Shown piece by piece: positions 37,536 through 49,275 of a stretch of DNA of 64,000 nucleotides (positions within the stretch are counted from its first letter, which is position 1; each line of letters begins with the position of its first letter). The stretch is taken from positions 57,634,094 to 57,698,093 of the forward strand of contig NC_068576.1 in assembly GCF_025698545.1 (NCBI RefSeq), written 5' to 3'. The translations under genes and the position numbers were made by a program. The stretch is from Gossypium raimondii. Its lineage: Eukaryota; Streptophyta; Magnoliopsida; Malvales; Malvaceae. The notes beneath the pieces are model-generated. The model saw only the letters and a program-made list of their open reading frames with translations. It did not search any database and was not told the DNA's origin.

Positions 37536-38540
37536 TCAAATGTGAATAGAGTTAAAAGCATCGCATTTCAGCCTGACTTCTCCTTGATTCCCAGTCTTAA
37601 CCCCATTAAGGCTAAGCTTTTCAATTGCTCGAGCGAAATCATTGAAAAAAGCAGTCTGGTTTTTAGCATACAATTGCACGAAAGGCCTGGTTTTGGGGTT
37701 CTGGAAGAGCGCATTGTCAGATTCCAACAGCCCCATTCCCTTCTCCAAGTTCTGGTAATAAAGATTGTCAAACTTGGATGGAGTCATTACATCATTGAAA
37801 GCTGACATTGCAGGATTCTTCTCATAGTTGTGACAGAGTTTCTTTAGAGCCTCGGCATACTTGGGATTATAAGCAGGATCGGTGGGGACAGTTTTGCTAT
37901 ACCTGAAGAGCCTGTAAGCGAACTCCTTGCAGTGAGCGAATCCGAGGGTGTGGGCACCGGTGAGGGCGACCAATTCTTGAACGGTGAAGTTCTTGGATTC
38001 AAACTTTTTGATGATCTCATCCATGGTCATGTTAGCCAGTGGCATGTGCCCTTCTACGCTGGACTGAGTGGACACCAGGCTGTCCTTGCGGCCAAGGTTA
38101 ACGGTGTAGAAGGGTCCCCCAACCATGGTAATGGCGTTACGTGTGGCCAAGGCGAGGATGTCGGCACAAGAGACAATGCCGGGGCAGGAAAGCTCGACGG
38201 CAGTCTTGGCACGTACAATTACGTCGAAAGCATCGCCAGGAAGAGAGAGGTTGATGTCGGCGTCACGTTCGGCCTTGTTGAAGGAATTGCTGGAGATGAG
38301 TACGGAAGCGTCACAGCCTCCTATCATGCAGTCGTGGAAGAAGAGGCGGAGGGTGCCAGCGGCGGTGGTGGGGTTGCTGATCTGTTTGGTGGTGACGACA
38401 TCTCGAATGATGTTGTCCAAGTTAGGGCAAGATTGCCTGTAATAGTCAGGCGAAAGTTGGGACTGTGAGAGTGAGAAAGGGATATTGGAGAAGAAAAGGG
38501 GAAGGAGGATGAGGAGGAAGAGAAAGGAAGGAAAAGCCAT
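37536..38540 (-). CDS. Class III peroxidase (secreted, intronless)
   Basis: A single frame of 334 residues from the ATG at 38540; an upstream in-frame ATG at 38567 would add nine charged residues ahead of the signal peptide and is less likely. Residues 1-25 are a hydrophobic secretion signal. Heme-peroxidase landmarks: distal RLFFHDC with R65 and H69, GGCDASVL, SCPGIVSCAD near 119-126, proximal LTGAHTLGFAHC with H197, and eight cysteines in the expected order. The enzyme oxidises phenolics with hydrogen peroxide in the cell wall or vacuole. Lack of introns is unusual for this family and fits the PER41/PER65 subgroup I recall from Arabidopsis. All catalytic residues are present, so it should be active. 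Confidence 0.93.
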   Translation of the reverse strand: MAFPSFLFLLILLPLFFSNIPFSLSQSQLSPDYYRQSCPNLDNIIRDVVTTKQISNPTTAAGTLRLFFHDCMIGGCDASVLISSNSFNKAERDADINLSLPGDAFDVIVRAKTAVELSCPGIVSCADILALATRNAITMVGGPFYTVNLGRKDSLVSTQSSVEGHMPLANMTMDEIIKKFESKNFTVQELVALTGAHTLGFAHCKEFAYRLFRYSKTVPTDPAYNPKYAEALKKLCHNYEKNPAMSAFNDVMTPSKFDNLYYQNLEKGMGLLESDNALFQNPKTRPFVQLYAKNQTAFFNDFARAIEKLSLNGVKTGNQGEVRLKCDAFNSIHI

Positions 38541-39824
38541 GGGTTCCTTTAGCTTCCTGTCCCTCAATGGAGGGACGGGGGCAGAAAAAGAACGCTAATG
38601 TCTTGAATTTTGCACCAATATCCTGGGGATGCGTCCACCTCTGATCTGCTCTCTCGCGCTTCCCTTCCCTCCCTCTTTATTTTAACCCTTTTTCTGTTTT
38701 TTCTGTTTTTTCATTTTGGGTTTTTCTTGTTTCCATCCTAAAATTTGGGTGACTTGGCTTTTTCTACGCTTCCCCACTAACATTTCCCATCTGGATTATC
38801 TTTTAAATAAAAATAATTTCAAAATTAGCAATATATGTATAAATCATTTTTATTTGCATATTATTTTACTATTTCTAATACTTATTCATATTAAATCACT
38901 TCTTGCGTGTGTTTGTTCAATGTTATGGGATAGGGGGATTGTAAAAGGTTTTTCTAAAGAAAATTTTGTCCTTTCCAATCACTTTAATCCAAAATTCAAC
39001 CTAACGATCTTTTCTTTTTGTTATTTTTACATCTATGAATGCTAGGATCCAAACCAAAATTGAAAATTGAATAAATAAGCTTTTTGGTTTTCTTTTGACT
39101 TTTAACTTAGATTTAAATCCCAGTAGATTTGAAAGTCTATCTATTTACCAATTTTTTATTTAAAATCATTATTTAAGTTTAAAAATGTTTTCAACCTCAA
39201 CCCAATTACCTTAATTAGAATTAAAATTAAAATAGCTTCAAGGAACAACAATTATAATCATTCATCGAGTAAAGAGTGTAAATAAAAAAATTCTAATTTA
39301 TTTATGCACAATTATCTCTGAGACAACTCACATATGTATTAGTGGTGAGTCATTCATTTTATATATTTATTGAGAAAATAAGGAAGAGTTCAAGTATAAC
39401 TGAAAGTAACGTGTGGGTCCTCAAACAAAAAGGATAGCAATTGGTCACTTGCTAGTTATTAAACCCCTATGTTGACCTCTCTAGGGCAGCATGAGGCTTA
39501 CCTTGTACGACAAGCTCACGCCCAATGCTTTCCACTCTTGGTTTGAGTAAAAAATCAAAGCCCCTACACTAATTAGGATCTCTAATTAATTTTAAGGTAA
39601 ATTATATTGCTATTCGCTCAATTATTGGTAAAAAAAAATTTATTCACCAATTATTAAAAGTTACAAAATATCACTCAATTATTTGATTTTGTCTTCTTCT
39701 TTTTTATCACTAACTATTAAATAGCTAACAAGAATATAACATGACAGCTTTTAATTTAACATAATAATAATTTTAACCCTCAATATTTATACATTATATC
39801 AATTTAGTCTTAATTCTAAAAAAT
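38541..39824. other. Peroxidase promoter and glycosylase 3' flank
   Basis: No gene recognised. The first 200 bases after the peroxidase ATG (read on minus) are CT/GA-rich, as for a leader and promoter. A GC-richer block at 39400-39560 contains no coding frame of note. The rest is AT-rich. Confidence 0.4.
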
Positions 39825-42800
39825 TTAACCCTCAACAACATTTACACTTAGGGGACAGGAACAATCTTTGGATGTCAACTTTTTCTGGCTACTTCCTTTC
39901 ATCGTGCATTTGCGACAAAGCTTACCATGTGTATACAGAAGACAGTTCAGATCAAACTTAAGTTCGTTTGGGATCCTACGGTTGAGATGAAGGTATGTCT
40001 TATTCCTGTCCGCTACAGCAGGGACCCAACCGATGGCCCTAGCAATCTCAAAAACCTGCAAAGATATTTGAGAGCTAATAAATAAGTTTCAAATATTAAT
40101 TTAAACACAACTGGAACAATCTGTTGCTACTCACATGTGTGTCCACTGGGAAATCATCTTGCTGAAGATTGAACATCAAAACACAAGCCACCTGTCAGGC
40201 ATTGAGAGTTGAGGATTTGCATGGTTAATCTGAAATTTCAATGCTGGTAATATTAAGCAATTTAAAACACGTGATAACTCCAAAAACAGATCACAATCCA
40301 AAGAGTTTAAACAAATAAAATATTAAATCTAAACGAGAGACCAGCATTGGAAATGACCAGTAATAGAAATCTTTAACATACTACCTAAACCTAGTCAGTT
40401 TGATACAAGGTCTGAAGCATACAGATATCTGATTAACATACATGCTGTAATTCTGTGAATAACATGCAAACTAGCATGGATTGCACGACAAAAGCATGTG
40501 ACAAATTTAAGTCAAATACCAATGAAATGATGGCAGTAAAAAGAGTAATACCATATTCTGGTGATTGTGAAATTCAATTCAACACCCTTGCCAAATTAAA
40601 TAACTAAAGATAACATTTATGTATTAGATAAAATGAAGATGATCAGGAAGAATAGCACAGGCTTAAAAATGATCGACACTGATAACAAAGCTTATATATT
40701 CCATTTTTCTTTCCTTTCTCAAATTTCAATAGATTTCATATAGAACATTGGCAAAGTCAATGAACATATCCTTAACATCATAATTCAACAGGACACTGAT
40801 TCATTCATCAACGGTTACACACACATGCAATTATGTAAGTGAAAATACATAGAGAATTCATCAAACTTGAGCGCAGGATCCTGCAGCTTGTCACTATTTT
40901 CCATGCTGAGATATTTTCAACAATTAATTCCATGGGTACAGATCAAAGGGCACTTGTAGCACTTTCTGCCTTAATAATAAGCACCTGAAAAAGGCCTTAC
41001 AACATTCTATACAGCAAATTGTTAGACATTCTCATGTACCATGCACACATACAAAAAAAATAAAAAAAAACATTTAGACTATCTGAGTTTCATATTATCT
41101 TCATAGTACTCGTTCATGAAATATGAAACTAAAGAGATAGATATTATTAAAGGGAAGATGCACTAAATAAATTATCACAGGACCACTAAGGTCTTTTATC
41201 TGTATCTTTATTTCTAGAAGCAGCTATCCATACTGAATTAGGACAGATGCAGCAATGAGTAAATCTTGGGATGAAATGGGCTCCAAAACACACACCACAG
41301 CAATCAACAAAAAGGTGAATATCTCTAGAAGTTTTTGATGTTTCCTATTAGCAGTTAAGACATATATATATCTTCAGTGAATAACATGTTATTAGTAAAT
41401 AGAGTAATATCCTAGTAGGCCAAAAGTTGAGTATTTTGCTTGACTGCATCTAACTGCAATGACCTTAGGAACCTTCGGTTGAGTTACTAATAATCAAGTT
41501 TTTTTTTTCCTTCCCTTGAATAATAAAATGAACTATGGATATACTCAGGAGGATCACAGAACTTATAGGATGATATTTAAGAAAGAAAAAGAAGTATAAC
41601 CAAAAGGACATTGATCAAAGACTACAAATGGAGTGAAACTATGATTGAGTGGCAGAAACATTCTATTAAATGGAACATGGAATTTACGTGATCACAGACA
41701 TGCATGAATAGAGTCAAATTGCGCTTAAAGCAAAGTAGGTGATTGAAGATGTCAAAAGTACATTACTCTTGTGCTTTCAGCATAAAAGGAAAAACAGACT
41801 GATTTAAAGGTTGCAAGAGAAAAAGCCACAACAACAAATCTGGCCTTTTGAAAAGATAAGCAACAAAAGCAAAATTGCCATGGACAAGAAAGGCATAAAT
41901 TTAGTTAGTAGCACACACAAACACATCCATATGAAAGATAGGTCTATCCAAAGCGCAAGAATTCTCTAATTTTCTACAATGCTTAAAAGGAGTAAGCAAT
42001 GCTTATTTCCTTTCTTTCAATAGAAGTACTGAATTCAGATTACTTAACATATATGCTAAAGTCCATTCGTGGAAACTTACTGTCTTAGGGCCAACTCCTT
42101 TAAAATTGGAGAGCTCAGACTTAATTTCAGCAACCGACAAATCTCGTAAGTACTCCAAGCAGAGTTTGCCTTTTCTCTCATGCAGACAACTCAATACATT
42201 CTTAATACAAGAAGCTTTCCTTGGTGCTAAGCCGCCATATCTTATTGCATTTTCTAGACTTTTGGTTTCAGCAGCATATACCTGAAGTAAAACTGACGTT
42301 AATACATATATCCCAATTCATCTGATTAAAATGTGACTCCAAATTGGAACACCCTACAAACCAAAGTATTCAACCTCACCTCTAAAGACTAAAAACCCTA
42401 AAGCCAACATAACCTAAGAAGCATTTTAACTAAAACAACACAATACCATCAAATGCAAAAGCAATTAAAAACATGTAAAATGTTCCACACACACACACAT
42501 ATCCAATTCATCATCAACCAAATACATAACAAGAGCTTTAATGAGAAAAGGGAATTCTTGTTATTAACGGATAAACCATGAAGCCAGTAAAAGCAAATAA
42601 ATTAAAACTAACTATAGGTCCAAAGTCATAAATACCCATCAAGCCAAAACGATCAAAATTAGAAAGAAAAAAAAAAAGTTGCAACAAAATGGAAGAAAAT
42701 CTCAGAAAGCTTACATCTTCCCAGGTGGGAAAAACAGACTTGAGAGAAGCAAAAGCCTTTTGGGAATTAAGCTCAGTAGTATTCTGAGAGAGCACAATTT

Positions 42801-43092
42801 TGATCAGACCATCCAACACGCTTTCTTCCTTATGATCCCCATCATCACTGTTAATCAACGGCTCTGACTGTGCTTCGTTACTGAAGGGCTCCATTTTCAT
42901 GAGTCTGTGACGGCGGTACTTGAGGAATTCTGGAGGGAAACCATGGAGAGCCAAGAGCTCGTCTCTTACGGCTCTACATTCTTCAGCGGTGGGTCTATGG
43001 TGACATGGGTATGGCTCTTCAGTGGTTAATTTGGGTGTTTTCCGGGACCGCCCATCCAGCTGAAGCTGCTTTCTTTTGCAGGTTTTCTGCAT
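39825..43092 (-). CDS. HhH-GPD family DNA glycosylase (4 coding exons)
   Basis: Coding exons in transcript order: 42715-43092, 42081-42281, 40135-40191, 39825-40055, all GT-AG, totalling 867 bases and 288 residues. The N-terminus is basic (KRKQLQLDGRSRK), suiting a nuclear protein. The helix-hairpin-helix FKGVGPKT holds K192 and is followed by FPVDTH with D210. The 18-residue spacing equals that of the catalytic Lys and Asp in endonuclease III, so a bifunctional glycosylase/AP-lyase is plausible. C-terminal cysteines C250, C259, C262, C277 and C279 are present, but their spacing is not the C-x6-C-x2-C-x5-C of the usual iron-sulfur cluster. I recall an Arabidopsis homologue (At3g47830) beside SDH7. 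The second intron (40192-42080) is long and empty of genes. The substrate is unknown. Confidence 0.88.
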
Positions 43093-45940
43093 TTTTTATT
43101 TCGCGCTTTTGTTAATGACAGACGATACCGCACTTTTGAAATTTTTTTACAGTCATCAAGTAATTTTTTTATTTTAAAATGTCATAATAAAAAATTTAAT
43201 AGAAAAAAATAATTAGACCTAAAACTTGAGATCTGAAAGTTACATGGACAAAATTTTTAAAAATAAAAATAAGGTGATTGAATTTAAGATATGTGAACCT
43301 TGGAGCAAATTTCAATTTATCTAAAAAGTGTTTTTAAAAGATGAAATATCCCTATAGTTATGACATCTATAATAATTGTATTTTTAAACAAAACAAAGTA
43401 AATAAAAAAGGGTTTTTTATAATATCGAAAACTTAAATTAAGTTAAAAAGCTAAAACGTTGAAAGTGATAATTAAAAGTTTAAGAAAATTAATAGTAAAA
43501 AAGTTCTAAACAAACGTAAATTTTTGATTGATAAATTTAATCATGGACACAATGATGTCTTCAATACATTTAGTAAATTAGTTGTAGTTAACTTAAAGCC
43601 GAACAACTAGTCTATCTTTGCTTTTTTTTAGTAACCAAGAGGCAACTCGTTTCAAATTACCCTAACCAATAAATAATCTTGTAACTCAGCGCTCAAGATT
43701 TAACTTACCAACAAAATTAAGAAATGAGAGGGGCCTAATTCTAACCAACAAACTCACCTCAATGAGGTTCATTTTAGCTAGATATCCACACCACATGATC
43801 ATAAACTACGACATAAACAAGGCATGCAGTTTGTCACTAGTATTAGAATGAATTAAATAATTACAAATTTAATTATTCTAATTGGCAACACAACCGTTCT
43901 AAGTTATCAAATACTGGTCGAATGTTTAACAAACCTAAACAATTGTAATTAAAATATAAGATACGTGAATACTAAAGAACAAAAAGAATTAAGCACAAAT
44001 TAAGTCTAATAATTTTATTAAATCAAATTTCAATAATCCTTCAACTAGAAAAAGAGTTTAGAAACCCATAAAATTGTAAGACACAATCAAGAAGAAAATA
44101 ACTATAATGCAAAAAATAACAAATGTTCTCTCACTCCCTTTTAGAATATCCTATTTATATTGTCGGATTAACGTAAATTAGCTAGGTTAGAAAAACTTGC
44201 TTGAGGTTGTAGAACTCATAAATGATCAAAATACCCCCTAAAGCTTGGATAAAATATTCACGTTGGCGTAGGGGCGTTGAGCTAGAGGCTGAGTTTTGAA
44301 GTTTGTGGCACAGGGACACCAACATTTTGTCATGCGATTCCGCGTTGAGATGCCAATTCTAAAATTATGGTGCTCAAATTTTTTTTCATGCTTTATTTCT
44401 TTGTCGATGATGTTCAAACTCAAACCATAAATTTTGATGAACTTAATCTAAGTCATAAAACAATTAATTAATTACCAAATACTACAATTTTATAAAAATC
44501 AAGCATAATTAAATAAAAATTCAAACAAATAGAAAGTAAGGTAAAAAAGAACTAAATGAAATGCTAAACACAAGGGCCTAAAATGTAGAAATATAAGCAC
44601 TCATCAGTAACTTGTATCGACAAAAGCCCGAAGCTACAAATTTCAACTTTAATGTTTGGTTGCAAAAGTTATTTTAAAAGTAGTTTTTATCTTTGAAATT
44701 CTTTAATATTGTTTATGGTTTTTGCATTTAGGTGTAAAAGATTTTTTTTGTTACTAAAAGTCGCTTTTATCTCTTATTTTGTGTCTTTTTTTCAAAAGCA
44801 ATAGGGAAGGTCTTAAAATGTTTTTCTAAGTTAAACCAATTTTTCAAACCAACTTTTTAATTCAAAAGTTAACATTTTAAAACCGAATTAGAGTGCCAAA
44901 TTATAATTTTGTCTTTCATTTAATTTATATAAACTATAAATATGATATATATTTAAATTAAGTTTTACAAATAATTTATACTTCATATATTATATTATTA
45001 ACAATGGATTATTGTAAATTATTATGAACTAAATTAAATATTTACTACCAAAATAATACTACCATACCATTGACTAAACAATAAAAAGACAGGAGGAAAA
45101 ATTTTCAAATCAATGCTAAGCTGTTAAAAGTAGACTGGTTTAACATATTATTTTAATTTGTTGATGTACATATGCAACTACCCGTTGATATCAATTTAAA
45201 CTTACTTAAAAATATTTATACCATTATAAAGTGTTTGCCTGAAAACCTTTAACACAGTGATATTCAACATATAAATAAAAAATTGATTAAAAGTTGTTGT
45301 TTTTCTTTGGCAAGAGAAACAAAAGAAATCCCATGTTTTAGCATATTGAAAATTAAGCATCAATTTCCAAATGTGGAGAAAATAATTAAAGATACGAGTA
45401 GTTGAATAATCGGAATGGAAGAGAATGCAAACGAAACCAGAAAGCTTTAAAACAAAAAATAAAAGCTGGGTAAGGGCTTGGCCTTCAGTTTTACCGAGTT
45501 TTTATTACTTTTGCCGCTGCTGTTGCAGGCATAATCCTCAAAAGAAGCATCCTACGGGAAATACAGCCAAGTTTTTCTCCGTAAATTGTATAAAAGAAGA
45601 TGAAGTGTTAATACTAAAAACTTGAGCTGCACATTCGTTGAGTATTCTTTTTTAATATGATCAACTGAATCCCAGATTCAATGCTAATTTAAATGGAAGA
45701 GAAGAAAAACGATAATTAATGATTCACTGCTGAAAATATATGCAGCTACCAAGCAAAACCCTAGTTTAAGTGTTATTTATTGTACTTAGGGTTGCAGGCC
45801 ACTGGGAAAGAATTTCATCAAGTTAATTTCTGAGACCTTTACGACGAGAAAATCTGTCAAGAGTTCAAAGGTTTTTGGTCAAGGTTCCATGGTAATAATA
45901 TTTGTTTGCATATGTCATGGTGAATATTTATATTTTTGTA
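43093..45940. other. Gene-free spacer right of the glycosylase
   Basis: AT-rich, with only short chance frames. I see no conserved protein, RNA gene or defined transposon ends. The glycosylase promoter should lie in the first few hundred bases. Confidence 0.4.
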
Positions 45941-46381
45941 TCAGATCACCAAACAAACAAAATTTAAGAAAAGACAATGGAAACATGTTGGGAGATTTGA
46001 GAGAGAAATTAGGGGGAGGGGGGGGGGGCAACATACAATTAACATATCACCATCATCTTCTTCTTCTTTCATAAATGATATTGCCACAATGTCTCCATCT
46101 AAAACTCTTTCTTCACTTAAATATTGCATAGCATCCTTGAGTACTGCTTTTGATCTGATGCCCTTCTCACCTTTGGTCTGCTCCACAACTTTATCATCCG
46201 ACATTGGGAGATCAGCCCTACCGCTAAGAACACCATCAACAAACACCATGCCTATAGTATGCCCCCACAGAAAAAAAAAAGAAAAAGAAAAAGAAGAAGA
46301 AGAACCAAGGCTAGCTATTGCTACATCTTTTGATATAAGTGATGGATCAAAGTAGTGAAAAAGGAAAAAACTCCATGTCAA
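45941..46381 (-). CDS. Uncertain ORF or relic, unrecognised
   Basis: A minus-strand frame of 146 codons lacking an ATG at its 5' end. A splice-acceptor-like CTATAG precedes codons beginning MVFVDGVLSGRADLPMSDD, followed by KAVLKDAMQYLSEERVLDG and DIVAISFMKEEEDD. This middle part has the mixed composition of real protein; the ends do not, because the left end runs through a poly-G tract at 46015-46028 and the right end through serine/phenylalanine repeats. It may be one exon of a small gene or a degraded exon. I do not recognise the family. Confidence 0.25.
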   Translation of the reverse strand: MTWSFFLFHYFDPSLISKDVAIASLGSSSSFSFSFFFLWGHTIGMVFVDGVLSGRADLPMSDDKVVEQTKGEKGIRSKAVLKDAMQYLSEERVLDGDIVAISFMKEEEDDGDMLIVCCPPPLPLISLSNLPTCFHCLFLNFVCLVI

Positions 46382-46561
46382 CTAAAATAAAAAAACTTAT
46401 ATGAATTGCTTAAATCTAGCAAATAAATCGGACCGAGAAGCTTGATTCCCCATATAGAGTTGTTGGATCTTCTGAAACAAAAAGACCCTTCCACTCATAA
46501 CACATAATAGTAAAAGACTTCGTTTAAGTGAAAACTGAAAGTAGTGTTATCACTGCTTGCT

Positions 46562-46602
46562 ATGCTTCTTCTTCTTCTTCTTTTTCTTCTTCTTCTTCTT
46601 GG
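46562..46602. repeat. TTC/GAA microsatellite
   Basis: An imperfect run of about 40 bases of CTT units, read on the other strand as AAG. It creates a chance poly-lysine frame. A GGT-rich run at 46698-46727 creates a similar glycine/proline frame. Confidence 0.85.
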
Positions 46603-47141
46603 TGGTGGTGGTAGTTCTGTTGTGGTTGTTTAGCTTTGAGCCTTGGGTTGTGAGCTTGGATGATGTTGTAAAGAGAGTGGGGGTGATCATGATGACGATA
46701 AGTGGTAGTGGTGGTGGTGGTGGTGGTGAGGGGGTAATGATGATAGTATTCAAGAGTCAGAAAGGTGGGAATAAGGACTTGGAGGAGGAGTCCATGATGC
46801 TTGATGTTTGCTGTTGATCTTTTAGACCAACTAAAATTCCAGCCTATTGCGTGACCTTCACCTCCATCCTATTACATCTATGTGGCTGAAATAAAGGATC
46901 AAATTCACGCCCAACAAGTTTTTAACTCTTTATTTTTATCCCTTTTTATATAATTATTTGAACACACATTTAAATAATATTTTAAATATAATTATAATAA
47001 AATTAAACTTAATTTACGATTTAACCCTTAAAAAATATTTTTTTTTTACTTTTAATATCAAATTTTTTTTTGGAGCAACTATTTTTTAGTCAATTTTCTT
47101 AACAGACTTTAAAAAACATTCCACCAATTAAAAAAGGCCAC

Positions 47142-47420
47142 GTGCTATCACCATTAAAAATCTCTCTCTCCTTTCTCATGTTAATTCTCACCATATTTCC
47201 CTTCTTCTCACCTGCGCTGCCATCACCACCACCAACCTCCTCCGACCAGCCCACAAAGTGTAATGACAGACCTCTTTCCAGCTCCAACCTCATTCTTGAA
47301 GAAGCTAAAGCTTTAGAGCTCTCTGCCGCTTCATTGCACCTAGACGATAACGCTCCCCCACCACTACCCTTTCTTCCTTTGCCTGTTGAGTTGATGTTGC
47401 AGATAAAGGAGAGGGAATAA
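47142..47420 (+). CDS. Possible small secreted peptide (92 codons)
   Basis: An ATG-initiated frame encodes a hydrophobic N-terminus (ISLSFLMLILTIFPFFSPA) ending in a plausible signal cleavage region, then a proline-rich stretch, one cysteine, an acidic-hydrophobic middle (ILEEAKALELSAASLHLDD) and a proline-rich tail ending LMLQIKERE. Size and layout resemble a secreted peptide precursor. However, no known peptide family motif is visible, and an antisense frame of 128 codons overlaps it. A G-box-like CACGTG lies at 47141-47146, overlapping the ATG region. It could be chance. Confidence 0.25.
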   Translation: MLSPLKISLSFLMLILTIFPFFSPALPSPPPTSSDQPTKCNDRPLSSSNLILEEAKALELSAASLHLDDNAPPPLPFLPLPVELMLQIKERE

Positions 47421-48839
47421 AATATAGTGTGCTGTATAGAGGGATGATTGTTGGATAAGGTAAGTTGGTTATGGTTGGCTGCCAAAACATGAGATGAGAA
47501 GATGGACTCTTTAAAATGAAAAAAGCTACTTCTCTGTCAAAAACACATTTCCAACACATTACCAGTTCAATGAAACAAATAGTAGGAAATGACTTATATG
47601 AGTGGGTTAAGATTGCTTAATTATAGGAAATGGAGAATATATATATACACACACATACATATATATACGTAAATCGATTGAATAACGGGTATTTTAGTAA
47701 ATATTGTTTCGAATGTGGGTTTATGAAGGTGGTTGTTATAATTTGTGATTGCATATGCCTTTGCCTGTGGATTACGTGTTGTTCTTGATTTGGTCGACTG
47801 GGTGTTGCTTTTATATTGTCAATCTGGTTTTAAAGAAGTTTGTAAGTGCTTTTGATTTTCGATTTCTTGCTATGAGAAAATAAGATGGAAGTGACAACAC
47901 TGAGATTTTTTTTTCGGACCATCTAATTACCAGGATATTTAGAAAATAATAAACATTGAAGTATGACACATCTATGGTTGGTGTTGGTATAAACATCGAA
48001 GAACGACATACATATGATTGATATTACACTTAGCAAAATTTGGATAAGAAATCATTTGAATTATAACTATTTATCTGAAAAAGATGAAAGAAAAATTTAT
48101 AGTCATCACATGATTTTGTTTGCTTAGCGAAAGGGAATTGAACTTGCAGGATTTAAAGGCTGTTTTTTTTTTAATGTTGAGGTGGTTTAAGGCTGCTTCC
48201 ATGGTTTCCCATTACCGTCGTGAGTCTAGTAGTGAAGGAGCTGGAACGGAGTTTGGGGGGTGCGCTGGTTTATCTGCAGGGTGAGGAATTTGATTGGTGG
48301 AAAGAGATGAAAGAAAATATTCTGATTGGTGGGAGGAGGTGAAAGAGAGAGAGAGAGTTTAAGCAAATATTGCTTTGTACTTTTATTTCAGTCAAAACAG
48401 GGAGAGAATGGCATGTGGTGAATGATTTTTCTAAAAATTATTAGAGAATGATAATTCAATTATTAAATTGGAGAAAAAGAATTTAGTGAAAAAATAAATT
48501 TAAGGGTGAAAGTGTAAATCAATAGTTACAATAAGAAAATACAATTTGATTTCTTTCTTCAAACGGAGAATTATGACGAAACCCCTAGGCAGCTTTTTCT
48601 TGTTCTGAAAGAAAAAAAGGAAAGTCCCACGCTTTCTTTTTCCTCAATTAATTTGAATTTTTTATTCTATTATGACAATAGTTATCATTTCACCACTTTT
48701 TTGCATAACCTTCCAATTGCAAAGGTCCATCCTGTCCCTTTGACATTTGAGCTTAACCTTAGTTATTTACCATTACACCACCTACATTAATTAATTAATT
48801 GCTACTAATTCTTTCATAAATCAACCCAATTTATTTTTA

Positions 48840-49275
48840 AGTTTATTCGTATTTGATTTGTATTTATTAAGTATTTTAAATTTTTATTCGTGTTTATTTA
48901 TTTAAAATATGTGTGTTCATATTTGTTTATTTAATATTCACGAATATGTTTGTGTAATTGTTTAACTTAAACGTACATAGATGTTCATTAACATATAATT
49001 AGACATGTTCACGAACAATAGTCATGAATAATAAGCAAATAAATAATAAATGAACATTATTTTTAGATATAAAATAATCAAATATAAATATTATATTATA
49101 AATAAATAAATACAAATCAAAATAATTTTATTACTATATACTAATGAAATAATAAATGATTTATTAGCGAATATAAACAAGTTTATTCATGAAGATAAAC
49201 AAACTGAACAAGTTGTATTTGTATTCGATTCGTTTAATAAACGAATATGAATTTCGTTTATTAAACGAATTAATT
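48840..49275. repeat. AT-rich dispersed-type repeat with TTCGTTTA palindromes
   Basis: About 430 bases built from TTTATTCG, TTCATGAA and CGAACA words. Near its right end are two palindromes, ATTCGTTTAATAAACGAAT (49228-49246) and TTCGTTTATTAAACGAA (49253-49269). Such sequence is common in non-autonomous plant DNA elements. I could not find clean terminal repeats or a target duplication. Confidence 0.45.

Noticed and set aside
37932-38468. 178-codon frame on + across the peroxidase
   Set aside because: It is antisense to conserved heme-peroxidase motifs, and its glycine/valine-rich product is a by-product of codon use on the other strand.
46550-46753. Poly-lysine and poly-proline frame on minus
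   Set aside because: Created by CTT and GGT microsatellites; no protein-like sequence outside the runs.
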